Origin: Candidatus Woesearchaeota archaeon
Lineage (GTDB): Archaea > Nanobdellota > Nanobdellia > Woesearchaeales > JAHWHD01
Direction of reading: 5' to 3'
DNA: 5,006 nt
Assembly: GCA_019323515.1 (NCBI GenBank)
Contig: JAHWHG010000005.1
Coordinates: 1-5,006 of the forward strand
Positions within the stretch are counted from its first letter, which is position 1; each line of letters begins with the position of its first letter. Positions 1-4,880 of this stretch are shown here, piece after piece. Under the pieces are notes generated by a model. The model did not search any database. It saw only the letters and a program-made list of their open reading frames with translations, and was not told the origin of the DNA. The position numbers were made by a program, and so were the translations under genes.

Positions 1-318
1 ATTCATCTAAGGCCTAAGAAAAAGAAAGGAAAGAAAAGGAGAAATATTGCAAAAGATGGTAGTAGTGTTCCTGGTGAAGTAGACGATAGCGATGTCATAG
101 AGATCTGCGCCGATATGGAAGCATGTATCTATAGGGATAGGAGTACATACGGCCATGTAGAATTGGTTGTTGCTGATGCAGGTGATCACCCTGGCCTTGT
201 CGAGCGCGTTAAAAATGCATGGGATGCAAGCAAAGAAGCTCCAACAGATGCACAGTACGCAGCATTACGCGCAAAATGGGGCTCTGGCCAGAGATGCTAT
301 GGTCATTGCAAAAGGTGA
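1..318 (+). CDS. C-terminal part of an unrecognised protein (5' end outside window)
   Basis: Frame 1 is open from the first base to a TGA at 316-318, giving 105 codons. The only in-frame ATG, at 115, has no SD or TATA box ahead of it, so the gene very probably starts before the window. The visible part begins with a strongly basic patch (lysine and arginine rich, roughly visible residues 5-15), then an acidic stretch, then an Ala/Gly-containing mixed helical segment ending in two cysteines and a histidine near the C-terminus. I do not recognise the family. Bases 61-300 are about 50% GC by my count, higher than the 41-43% of the DUF2284 and RidA genes, perhaps only because of the Ala/Gly content. 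The next gene starts 4 bases after the stop with its SD inside this gene's end, so the two are probably co-transcribed and coupled. Confidence 0.6.
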   Translation: MHLRPKKKKGKKRRNIAKDGSSVPGEVDDSDVIEICADMEACIYRDRSTYGHVELVVADAGDHPGLVERVKNAWDASKEAPTDAQYAALRAKWGSGQRCYGHCKR

Positions 319-319
319 T
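313..319 (+). promoter_or_regulatory. Ribosome binding site AGGTGAT
   Basis: AGGTGAT at 313-319 lies 3 bases before the ATG at 323 and matches the anti-SD complement (AGGAGGTGAT) over seven bases. It decides the start of the small Cys-rich gene: an in-frame ATG exists further upstream at 167, but that stretch overlaps the better-supported frame 1 gene. The site straddles the stop codon of the upstream gene, suggesting translational coupling. Confidence 0.65.
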
Positions 320-322
320 ACT

Positions 323-514
323 ATGACAGATGAATGGTTTTGTCCTAAAGGACACGGAATTCCTTTGGTAAGAGATGCATACTGCAAGATAGACACTAAC
401 TGCCTTGATGCAGATGGCAGAGCTATGTATGAGGAAGGTCTATTCTGCCATTATTGTGATAACGGTTACTCGCTGAAGGATATAAGACAAGAGAAAGTCT
501 CTGAAGATAATTAA
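323..514 (+). CDS. Small Cys-rich protein, possible zinc-binding domain (63 aa)
   Basis: A 63-residue protein beginning MTDEWFCPKGH. It carries cysteines at 7, 21, 27, 42 and 45 and a histidine at 11. The CxxC at 42-45 (FCHYC), paired with C7/H11 or C21/C27, would make a plausible zinc site, although the spacing does not match a zinc ribbon I can name. The start is chosen because of the AGGTGAT SD just ahead and because upstream ATGs in the same frame fall inside the preceding gene. It sits 4 bases after that gene and is followed at once by a T-run, so it is the last gene of a + strand transcript. Function is unknown; a role tied to its upstream partner is inference from position only. Confidence 0.65.
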   Translation: MTDEWFCPKGHGIPLVRDAYCKIDTNCLDADGRAMYEEGLFCHYCDNGYSLKDIRQEKVSEDN

Positions 515-518
515 AATT

Positions 519-538
519 ATTTTTTTAATTTCTTTTAT
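519..538 (+). terminator. T-rich archaeal-type terminator
   Basis: Straight after the TAA at 512-514 comes a run of seven T (520-526) and then further T-rich sequence to about 537. There is no convincing hairpin. Archaeal RNA polymerase terminates at such U-tracts. The run reads as T only on the + strand, so it serves the Cys-rich gene and not the gene converging from the right, whose stop codon (538-540) abuts it. Confidence 0.5.
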
Positions 539-1272
539 TACAATTCAAACTCAAACCCGTTCCTGCTCCAGAACCATAACGGCGGATGCATGTCTATGGG
601 CTTTATCCCTGACCCTTCTAATACAACCCTCCACTTCTCTGATAATTTTTCTTTAGACATTGTTTCAGCTTCTTTTTCGCTAATCACGCCCAACTTTACA
701 GAACATTTTGTAACATGGGTGTCTGGAGCAATCTCTATGAACCCAGAATTCTTTAGCTTAACCTTTCCATATTTTTGTATAATGAATGACCAGTAATTGA
801 ATATCTTCGGACCTGACAGATAGGGAAACCCTTTCTTGAACTCTCCTTGAACTATCTTTTTCAACTCCAAGAAATCATAACCAGTTGCTTCTAACATCTT
901 ACTTATAGAACCCCAGTTCTCATAAATCGTTTTAGATATCTTCTGCCATGTTGTGACATGTTTATTAGGCTGTAAAGCAACTTTATGTTTTATCAATAAA
1001 TTTCTCACTTCTTCCTCAGCCATCAAAGCAGAATTCTTGATATCAAAAACTCTTCTACAACCACCATCATTATACGTCTCTAACGCAGCCTCCCATAACT
1101 TGTAGCTGTCCCTCTGATAGTTAAGGCTCATGGGAAGTGTAAAATAAACCAGCCTTGTCTCACTATCGCTAAACCCTGGATTAGAATCCTCAGGCATTTT
1201 CATGTAACCAAGCTTGCCTTCCTTATATGCTTGTAAGAGAAGTTTGCATTTGTTTATGATATCTTGGTTCAT
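538..1272 (-). CDS. Diverged HhH-GPD-like protein, putative DNA glycosylase (244 aa)
   Basis: The C-terminal half resembles the helix-hairpin-helix GPD fold of base-excision glycosylases. A hairpin-like segment FPYLSGPKIFNYW (149-161) has a lysine at 156. About 28 residues on comes IAPDTHVTKCSVKLG (181-195), which looks like the endonuclease III 'VDTHV..RV..RLGL' segment that holds the catalytic Asp, here D184. The end (225-239, PIDMHPPLWFWSRNG) resembles the His/Arg tail of the superfamily, but no Cys4 Fe-S cluster loop is present. The N-terminal half includes LPMSLNYQRDSYKLWEAA (46-63), a helical segment I cannot assign. The start is set by a strong SD and an ATGA overlap with the DUF523 gene, so it is the last gene of a three-gene operon. 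The superfamily call is an inference from motifs; activity and substrate are unknown. A catalytically dead or DNA-binding relative is possible. Confidence 0.55.
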   Translation of the reverse strand: MNQDIINKCKLLLQAYKEGKLGYMKMPEDSNPGFSDSETRLVYFTLPMSLNYQRDSYKLWEAALETYNDGGCRRVFDIKNSALMAEEEVRNLLIKHKVALQPNKHVTTWQKISKTIYENWGSISKMLEATGYDFLELKKIVQGEFKKGFPYLSGPKIFNYWSFIIQKYGKVKLKNSGFIEIAPDTHVTKCSVKLGVISEKEAETMSKEKLSEKWRVVLEGSGIKPIDMHPPLWFWSRNGFEFEL

Positions 1273-1715
1273 AATAATTCCTCCTCACTAATAACCTTTA
1301 TCCCATTCCGTTTCAATAACGCAGTTGTCACTCCATCCCCTTCAATAAACTTTTGAGAGAAACTTCCGTCAAATGTTAACCCGCAGCCGCATGAAGGGCT
1401 TCTTTGTTTCAATATTGCCTCTTTAATATCAAACAGTTTGGCAAGCCTAAGAACCTCCTCAGCTCCTTTAACAAAATGCTCAGTTACATCTTTACCTTCT
1501 TTATTAATAACCTTACACTCCCCGTCAAGAACCTTTTCCCCAGACATTCCTTGGATCTCTTGCGCAACTCTTGGAGTCGGCAGCCCTCCTAACTGTTCAG
1601 GGCATACCGGTATCAATACCTCTTTCTTAGAAAGCTCGATAACCTTCTCATTAGGCTTGCTGGCACCGTCATACCTGCACTTTACCCCTAACAGACACGC
1701 ACTGCAGAGTTTCAT
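1269..1715 (-). CDS. DUF523 family protein, TudS-like (possible thiouracil desulfurase)
   Basis: A 148-residue protein with the DUF523 signature: N-terminal CSACLLGVKCRYDG (4-17), then PVCPEQLGGLPTPR (36-49), then the SPSCGCG motif (106-112). Length fits a single-domain DUF523 protein with nothing fused. Members studied as TudS use a three-cysteine [4Fe-4S] cluster to remove sulfur from 2-thiouracil. C7, C38 and C109 are the likely ligands here; C4, C13, C67 and C111 are further cysteines. It would be a cytosolic enzyme. It is the middle gene of the operon, overlapping both neighbours by ATGA. Between a nucleotide pyrophosphohydrolase and a glycosylase-like protein, a role in handling modified bases is attractive but inferred. 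The family call is confident; the substrate is not. Confidence 0.85.
   Translation of the reverse strand: MKLCSACLLGVKCRYDGASKPNEKVIELSKKEVLIPVCPEQLGGLPTPRVAQEIQGMSGEKVLDGECKVINKEGKDVTEHFVKGAEEVLRLAKLFDIKEAILKQRSPSCGCGLTFDGSFSQKFIEGDGVTTALLKRNGIKVISEEELL
1280..1286 (-). promoter_or_regulatory. Ribosome binding site GAGGAGG
   Basis: On the - strand GAGGAGG precedes the ATG at 1272 by 7 bases. It lies inside the end of the DUF523 gene and, with the ATGA overlap at 1269-1272, indicates coupled translation of the HhH-GPD-like protein. Confidence 0.75.
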
Positions 1716-2071
1716 CCCTTCCTCCCAAAGAACTTGTTAGTGCACGTGTCCTTGCTCAGGTCCACAGGATACTTTAACCTGTTCTTTTCAATCTTTTCAT
1801 CTATTATCTTTACAATGTCAATGTTACTCTCCCTGCACAGATGTATTAGATAGATAAATATGTCAGCGATCTCTTCCTCAACCTTCTTCCTTTTTTCAGG
1901 GTCAATGTGCAGCTTTTCAACATCCTCATGGCTAAGCCATCTATAACAGTCAGCTAACTCGCCTACCTCGCTCATCAGCGCAATAAGAAGCTCTTTAGGC
2001 TTTAACCCTATCCAGTTCCGTTCCTCATTAAACTCCCTTAACTTTTCCTGGATAATGTTGAAATCTGTCAT
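1712..2071 (-). CDS. MazG-like nucleotide pyrophosphohydrolase, dCTPP1-type (119 aa)
   Basis: An all-alpha MazG-superfamily enzyme of the size of single-domain members. The N-terminal FNEERNW (14-20) and PKELLIALMSEVGELADCYRW (25-45) closely resemble the dCTP pyrophosphatase (DCTPP1/RS21-C6) pattern. The metal-binding EXXE...EXXD signature is complete: E35/E38 and E67/D70, separated by 28 residues. Family members hydrolyse (d)NTPs, often modified ones, to the monophosphate and pyrophosphate, keeping them out of DNA and RNA. It is the first gene of the operon. Its ATG at 2071 is 27 bases from a TATA box and has no SD, so the transcript is probably leaderless. The C-terminal basic tail (about 106-119) is beyond the conserved core. 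The preferred nucleotide cannot be read from sequence. Confidence 0.88.
   Translation of the reverse strand: MTDFNIIQEKLREFNEERNWIGLKPKELLIALMSEVGELADCYRWLSHEDVEKLHIDPEKRKKVEEEIADIFIYLIHLCRESNIDIVKIIDEKIEKNRLKYPVDLSKDTCTNKFFGRKG
1721..1726 (-). promoter_or_regulatory. Ribosome binding site GGGAGG
   Basis: On the - strand GGGAGG lies 5 bases before the ATG at 1715 of the DUF523 gene, within the last codons of the MazG-like gene. The start and the upstream TGA share the ATGA at 1712-1715. Confidence 0.75.
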
Positions 2072-2094
2072 GGAATATAGATGAAAAACGATGC

Positions 2095-2102
2095 TATATA
2101 TA
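2095..2102 (-). promoter_or_regulatory. Archaeal core promoter (TATA box) of the MazG/DUF523/HhH operon
   Basis: TATATATA on the - strand, centred about 27 bases upstream of the ATG at 2071. This is the spacing expected if transcription starts at or next to the start codon. No SD lies between, which fits a leaderless message. Confidence 0.7.
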
Positions 2103-2118
2103 ATTTATGATTGAAATA

Positions 2119-2160
2119 TACAAATATTTATATCTCCATAATGATTTGAACTTATTTGTA
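2119..2160. repeat. 8-bp inverted repeat flanking the RidA promoter (possible operator)
   Basis: TACAAATA at 2119-2126 and its exact reverse complement TATTTGTA at 2153-2160 bracket the RidA TATA box and initiation region. Their centres are 34 bases apart, a little over three helical turns. A near-direct repeat, ATGATTGAA at 2107 and ATGATTTGAA at 2141, has the same 34-base offset. A dimeric regulator or DNA looping is possible, but AT-rich sequence yields such matches by chance. Confidence 0.35.
2127..2134 (+). promoter_or_regulatory. Archaeal core promoter (TATA box) of the RidA gene
   Basis: TTTATATC on the + strand, centred about 30 bases before the ATG at 2160, with an AT-rich but SD-free interval. 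It implies a leaderless transcript. It lies 24 bases from the TATA box of the divergent operon, so both promoters share an 88-base intergenic region. Confidence 0.7.
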
Positions 2161-2552
2161 TGAAAAAAAAAATCATCAGACCAGAAGGTATTGCCATCCC
2201 CCCAAGCCCGTTTAACCATATAGTCAAGGCCGGAAACTTCATATTCCTGTCCAGCCAGCTATCTGCAGACCTAAAGCAGCACAAGATCCTTTTGGGAAAT
2301 ATCCAGGAACAGACAAGGCAAGCCCTGGAAAACATAAGATTCTTACTGGAATCTGCTGGCTCGTCTATGGACAGTATAGTTAAGGTTGTAATCTACATGA
2401 AAGACGTTAAAAAAGATTTCAACGCAATGAACCAGGTATACAGAGAATATTTTAAGGATGGTGAAGAACCTGCCAGGGTCACTGTCCAGGCACTGTCGCC
2501 TATCGAGAATATCGATATTGAGATCGAAGTTACTGCGATAACGCCTGATTGA
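2160..2552 (+). CDS. ridA: RidA/YjgF/UK114 family protein, putative enamine/imine deaminase
   Basis: A 130-residue single-domain Rid protein, the usual length. Family landmarks appear in order: FIFLSSQLSADL (27-38), QTRQALENIRFLLESAG (51-67), the DSIVKVVIYMKD segment (71-82), VYREYF (93-98), PARVTVQAL (104-112) with R106 matching the essential Arg105 of E. coli RidA, and IDIEIEVTAI (118-127), where E123 matches the conserved Glu. RidA trimers hydrolyse reactive enamine/imine intermediates such as 2-aminoacrylate in the cytosol. Two oddities: the usual SGQ is SSQ (Ser32 for Gly), and the N-terminal Tyr of the active site appears as Phe18. This suggests a Rid subfamily other than classical RidA. 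The start ATG is leaderless and followed by a ten-A run. It diverges from the MazG/DUF523/HhH operon, and its stop is 2 bases from the converging glycosylase gene. Confidence 0.9.
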   Translation: MKKKIIRPEGIAIPPSPFNHIVKAGNFIFLSSQLSADLKQHKILLGNIQEQTRQALENIRFLLESAGSSMDSIVKVVIYMKDVKKDFNAMNQVYREYFKDGEEPARVTVQALSPIENIDIEIEVTAITPD

Positions 2553-2554
2553 TG

Positions 2555-3415
2555 CTATTCTTTCATCTTTGTAATCCTTGCATGATGAAATAGATATTGT
2601 TGAACATAATTTGAATCATTCTTGAACTTTTTCTGTGCCAAAATGCTCAATTTCTCTTTATTCTTTTCATTAGGGAAATAATATTTATTGAGAATTTTTG
2701 CTAACCAAACATCTACAGGAAATGCTTCTGTAAAATTGTATGAATAGATCATTATGCAATCAGCAACTTTTTTTCCAATTCCGGGAAAACTTGATAATTT
2801 TTTTTCTGCTTCGCTAAAGGATAGATTCTTAATCTTGTTCAGTTCGGTTTCTGTCACTGATTTACTTAATTCAAATATGTATTTTGAACGAAAACCGCAT
2901 GAACAAGCTTTTATTTTATCTAAATCATTTATTGCACCAGGTCTTGGAAAAACATAATATCCTCCAAATTTGTTTTTTCGTTTTTCTCCAAACTTTAAAG
3001 CTAACTGGTTCATGTTCTTTTTGATTTTTTGTATGCTTGAAGCAGCTGAGCACACAAAACCGATCATAGATTCCCAAGGATCAATATTCATAATTCTTAA
3101 TCCATGATATTGAGTTATTAATCTACTAAGAAGTAAATCTTTTTGAAATCTAATATATACTTCATTAAGGTCATGATTCAAGTTAAAGAATTTAATTAAT
3201 TCCTCTCTTGGAATCTCATCAAAAAATAATTCATCTTTTCTTTGTTCACAATAGAACATATATTCCTTAGTTGTAATTAAGAAACCGTTCTTATATGGCT
3301 TGTATCTAAAAAAATGTCCACTGTCTAATGTTAACTTTAAATCAAAACACTTAACTTTTATGGATTGCATAAAAATGTACATTTCACACATAGTTATTAA
3401 ATCTTTATATTCCAT
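2555..3415 (-). CDS. ogg: 8-oxoguanine DNA glycosylase/AP lyase, OGG1 type
   Basis: A 286-residue protein with the OGG1 pattern throughout. N-terminal FDLKLTLDSGHFFRYK (24-39) matches the 'L.LTL.SGQ.FRW' strand, with His for the usual Gln. DPWESMIGFVCSAASS (112-127) is the DNA-reading helix. CGFRSKYI (173-180) is the Y/FR-K/R helix. The hairpin PGIGKKVADC (211-220) holds catalytic Lys216, and FPVDVW (232-237) holds catalytic Asp235; the 19-residue spacing equals K249-D268 of human OGG1. QQYLFHHAR (272-280) is a typical family tail. It excises 8-oxoG opposite C and nicks the strand. I chose ATG 3415 because AGGGGA lies 10 bases ahead; in-frame TTG 3445 and ATGs 3391, 3382 and 3370 are alternatives. 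It follows the DUF2284 gene by 30 bases. It is about 28% GC (840 bases counted), far below neighbours at 41-43%, suggesting transfer. Confidence 0.9.
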   Translation of the reverse strand: MEYKDLITMCEMYIFMQSIKVKCFDLKLTLDSGHFFRYKPYKNGFLITTKEYMFYCEQRKDELFFDEIPREELIKFFNLNHDLNEVYIRFQKDLLLSRLITQYHGLRIMNIDPWESMIGFVCSAASSIQKIKKNMNQLALKFGEKRKNKFGGYYVFPRPGAINDLDKIKACSCGFRSKYIFELSKSVTETELNKIKNLSFSEAEKKLSSFPGIGKKVADCIMIYSYNFTEAFPVDVWLAKILNKYYFPNEKNKEKLSILAQKKFKNDSNYVQQYLFHHARITKMKE

Positions 3416-3425
3416 TGCGAAAAAT

Positions 3426-3431
3426 TCCCCT
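3426..3431 (-). promoter_or_regulatory. Probable ribosome binding site AGGGGA of the glycosylase gene
   Basis: On the - strand AGGGGA lies 10 bases before ATG 3415, a slightly long but usable spacing. It supports translation from a shared DUF2284 message. It would lie inside the gene if TTG 3445 were the start, which itself lacks any SD. A TATAAA at 3404-3409 inside the gene could alternatively drive a shorter leaderless form from 3382. Confidence 0.45.
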
Positions 3432-3445
3432 AAAGATTCTTGCAA

Positions 3446-4030
3446 TTAAAGCATCCGAAGAAACTCTTCCCCTATATCATCACAAGGCAACCCGCACACA
3501 ACGCACGTATACTCAGGCGCTTTCTTGTCTTTATACCATTGCAATGGAAACCCGAACACGTCCTTGACTAACTTATTACAATCCACACCTAAAGATTCCA
3601 GGCTATACCTCATCTTGTCAGGATGCTTACACGGTTTCTTTAATTTCCTCCGGCATGGCTTGCACAATCTACATGCACCATTACTTAAGAACTTACTATC
3701 ACCTTCTAACTCTCGCATCATCCTCTCAGCTTTTGACTTGATCACGACATTACCCACTCTCAACCTGTGATAATCTTTATACCCCTTCAACTGCCCTAAA
3801 TCTATTTTCAACAATAACAGCATCAGGTAAGGCTTGTCAACATACTTATTAAACTCAGGCGATAAAGGCGGACAGCAGTACTTCTTATCAAAGTTAACAC
3901 AACCCTCCTTACACATCTTAGTGAATAGTTCCTTATCAAGTTTAACAGCAGAAGTCTTAACAAACTCAACATATGCATCTACTTTGAGATCATGTTTTGG
4001 TGTTTTTATTGATAATTGTTTATGGAGCAT
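3446..4030 (-). CDS. DUF2284 Cys-rich metal-binding protein (194 aa)
   Basis: Twelve cysteines are arranged in the DUF2284 pattern. C40-x3-C44 is followed by KKYCCPPLSP (49-58), then a hydrophobic strand LMLLLLKIDLG (69-79). The core GACRLCKPCRRKLKKPC (118-134) is followed by the H-P-x-R-Y-S-x-E-S-L-G-V-D stretch (136-150), and finally CVVCGLPC (176-183). This is full length for the family. DUF2284 proteins are predicted cytosolic Fe-S or metal binders, widespread in methanogens and anaerobic bacteria; I know of no established reaction. The start at 4030 is leaderless, 27 bases from a TATA box. It is the first gene of a probable two-gene transcript with the OGG-type glycosylase, and diverges from the second MazG-like gene. 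Cys content suggests an anaerobic or low-oxygen cell, as does DUF523, but this is inference. Confidence 0.87.
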   Translation of the reverse strand: MLHKQLSIKTPKHDLKVDAYVEFVKTSAVKLDKELFTKMCKEGCVNFDKKYCCPPLSPEFNKYVDKPYLMLLLLKIDLGQLKGYKDYHRLRVGNVVIKSKAERMMRELEGDSKFLSNGACRLCKPCRRKLKKPCKHPDKMRYSLESLGVDCNKLVKDVFGFPLQWYKDKKAPEYTCVVCGLPCDDIGEEFLRML

Positions 4031-4052
4031 ATGGACAATAAAACAATATGTC

Positions 4053-4060
4053 TATTTATA
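4053..4060 (-). promoter_or_regulatory. Archaeal core promoter (TATA box) of the DUF2284 gene
   Basis: TATAAATA on the - strand, centred about 27 bases before the ATG at 4030, with no SD in between, implying a leaderless message. Its right edge is only 12 bases from the TATA box of the divergent MazG-like gene. Confidence 0.7.
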
Positions 4061-4072
4061 AATTATGATAAG

Positions 4073-4080
4073 TTTTATAT
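4073..4080 (+). promoter_or_regulatory. Archaeal core promoter (TATA box) of the second MazG-like gene
   Basis: TTTTATAT on the + strand, preceded by purine-rich GATAAG (possible BRE), centred about 27 bases before ATG 4104. It falls inside the longer reading frame that begins at ATG 4065, which argues for 4104 as the true, leaderless start. Confidence 0.7.
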
Positions 4081-4103
4081 TAGGTAATCACATTCTTACT
4101 CTC

Positions 4104-4427
4104 ATGGACAACAACATCCAACAACTATCTGAACAATTGTACCAAGAAGTAAGAAAGAGGGTTAACAACATGTCCTTAACGCAAGGCGTGGTTAAGGCAA
4201 TGGAAGAGCTAGGTGAGATAGCTGACCTTGCAACACGAGCTGAATGTGTACAGAGAAAGGACAAGGTTACAGATGAAAACACGTTAAAAGATAAACTTGC
4301 CAAGGAAATCTGCGATTGCATTATTGTTTTGATTATGATAGCAAAATCTCAAGGTATAGATATAATTCCAAATCTTAAAGAAGTGATGAAAGCTGAGATT
4401 GAAAGATGGAAGGCTGAAGATGATTAA
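4104..4427 (+). CDS. MazG-like nucleotide pyrophosphohydrolase, second type (107 aa)
   Basis: A short all-alpha protein with the MazG metal-binding signature. GVVKAMEELGEIADLATRA (28-46) contains E35/E38. AKEICDCIIVLIMIAKSQGID (66-86) contains E68/D71, after a 29-residue gap. The rest is the helical, charged C-terminus IERWKAEDD. Members cleave NTPs or dNTPs to NMP and pyrophosphate as housecleaning enzymes, working as dimers or tetramers in the cytosol. It is unlike the MazG-like protein at 1712-2071: it lacks the FNEERNW and PK..L motifs of the dCTPP1 type, so it is another subfamily and not a recent duplicate. The start at 4104 is chosen for its TATA spacing; an ATG at 4065 would add 13 residues lying over the promoter. 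It stands alone between divergent DUF2284 and a converging membrane-protein gene. Confidence 0.82.
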   Translation: MDNNIQQLSEQLYQEVRKRVNNMSLTQGVVKAMEELGEIADLATRAECVQRKDKVTDENTLKDKLAKEICDCIIVLIMIAKSQGIDIIPNLKEVMKAEIERWKAEDD

Positions 4428-4448
4428 ACAACTGCTAATCATAACAGA

Positions 4449-4461
4449 ATTTGATTTTTTT
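4449..4461 (+). terminator. T-run terminator after the second MazG-like gene
   Basis: Seven consecutive T (4455-4461) within a T-rich stretch, about 25 bases past the TAA at 4425-4427, with no hairpin. This is the usual archaeal form. It lies in the 43-base gap before the stop codon of the converging membrane-protein gene. Confidence 0.5.
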
Positions 4462-4470
4462 AGAATGTTC

Positions 4471-4872
4471 TTATCTACGCTTATTACATCTAAACCATTT
4501 AACTAAAGTGATCCCTGTTGCGATAAAGAATGCAACAGCCCAGATATAAACCCCTAAAAATAGCAGTATAACCCCAATAATGAGCTGTACTATTGTAACA
4601 ACTAAAACCCTTTTCCTTAGTTTCTTTGTATCATATTTAACAGTGACGAACTTTCCCTTGCATTTACTTAGGACTCTATTGCGGATCTTGATTGCTGACA
4701 ATAAAAATAGCAGGCCAATCGCAAGACTGATAACAATGTTATAGTAACCTAAAGACGTCTCCACACCATAAACTAGCTGTAAAAGCGCTATGACGATAAA
4801 CGCAGCACCAAAGAAGAGTCTTAGATGATACGATCTTTTTACCTTTTCAACTTTAAGTTTCTTTGTAGCCAT
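4471..4872 (-). CDS. Unrecognised four-helix membrane protein (133 aa)
   Basis: Four hydrophobic segments lie at about 18-36, 43-62, 89-108 and 109-127. They are preceded by a Lys-rich N-terminus (1-14), separated by a basic loop (63-88) and followed by a basic tail (128-133). By the positive-inside rule both ends and the middle loop are cytoplasmic, with two short outside turns. The protein therefore looks like two similar halves, each a basic segment plus a helical hairpin. No signal peptide, catalytic residues or named domain are seen. The ATG at 4872 is the only plausible start, but unlike its neighbours it has neither an SD nor a TATA box at the usual distance: the bases 20-35 upstream are GC-rich. 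It may be expressed from a message that starts further right, through the structured region at 4881-5006. Confidence 0.65.
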   Translation of the reverse strand: MATKKLKVEKVKRSYHLRLFFGAAFIVIALLQLVYGVETSLGYYNIVISLAIGLLFLLSAIKIRNRVLSKCKGKFVTVKYDTKKLRKRVLVVTIVQLIIGVILLFLGVYIWAVAFFIATGITLVKWFRCNKRR

Positions 4873-4880
4873 TTGAAAAT

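Noticed and set aside
167..322. Upstream extension of the Cys-rich gene from ATG 167
   Set aside because: It overlaps the open frame 1 gene, has no SD, and the translated extension looks like a shifted-frame product. ATG 323 has AGGTGAT.
1404..1740. + strand ORFs opposite the DUF523 gene
   Set aside because: They are shadows of a gene with complete family motifs on the other strand and have no start signals. The same holds for the + strand ORFs at 590-796, 2754-2957, 3525-3770 and 3834-4061, and the - strand ORFs at 7-189, 2105-2335 and 4088-4321.
3416..3445. TTG start at 3445 for the glycosylase
   Set aside because: It has no SD and abuts the previous stop codon. ATG 3415 has AGGGGA ahead of it, and the added residues have no counterpart in the family.
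4065..4103. N-terminal extension of the second MazG-like protein from ATG 4065
   Set aside because: It would place the TATA box inside the coding region, and the added residues precede the conserved fold. ATG 4104 has ideal TATA spacing.
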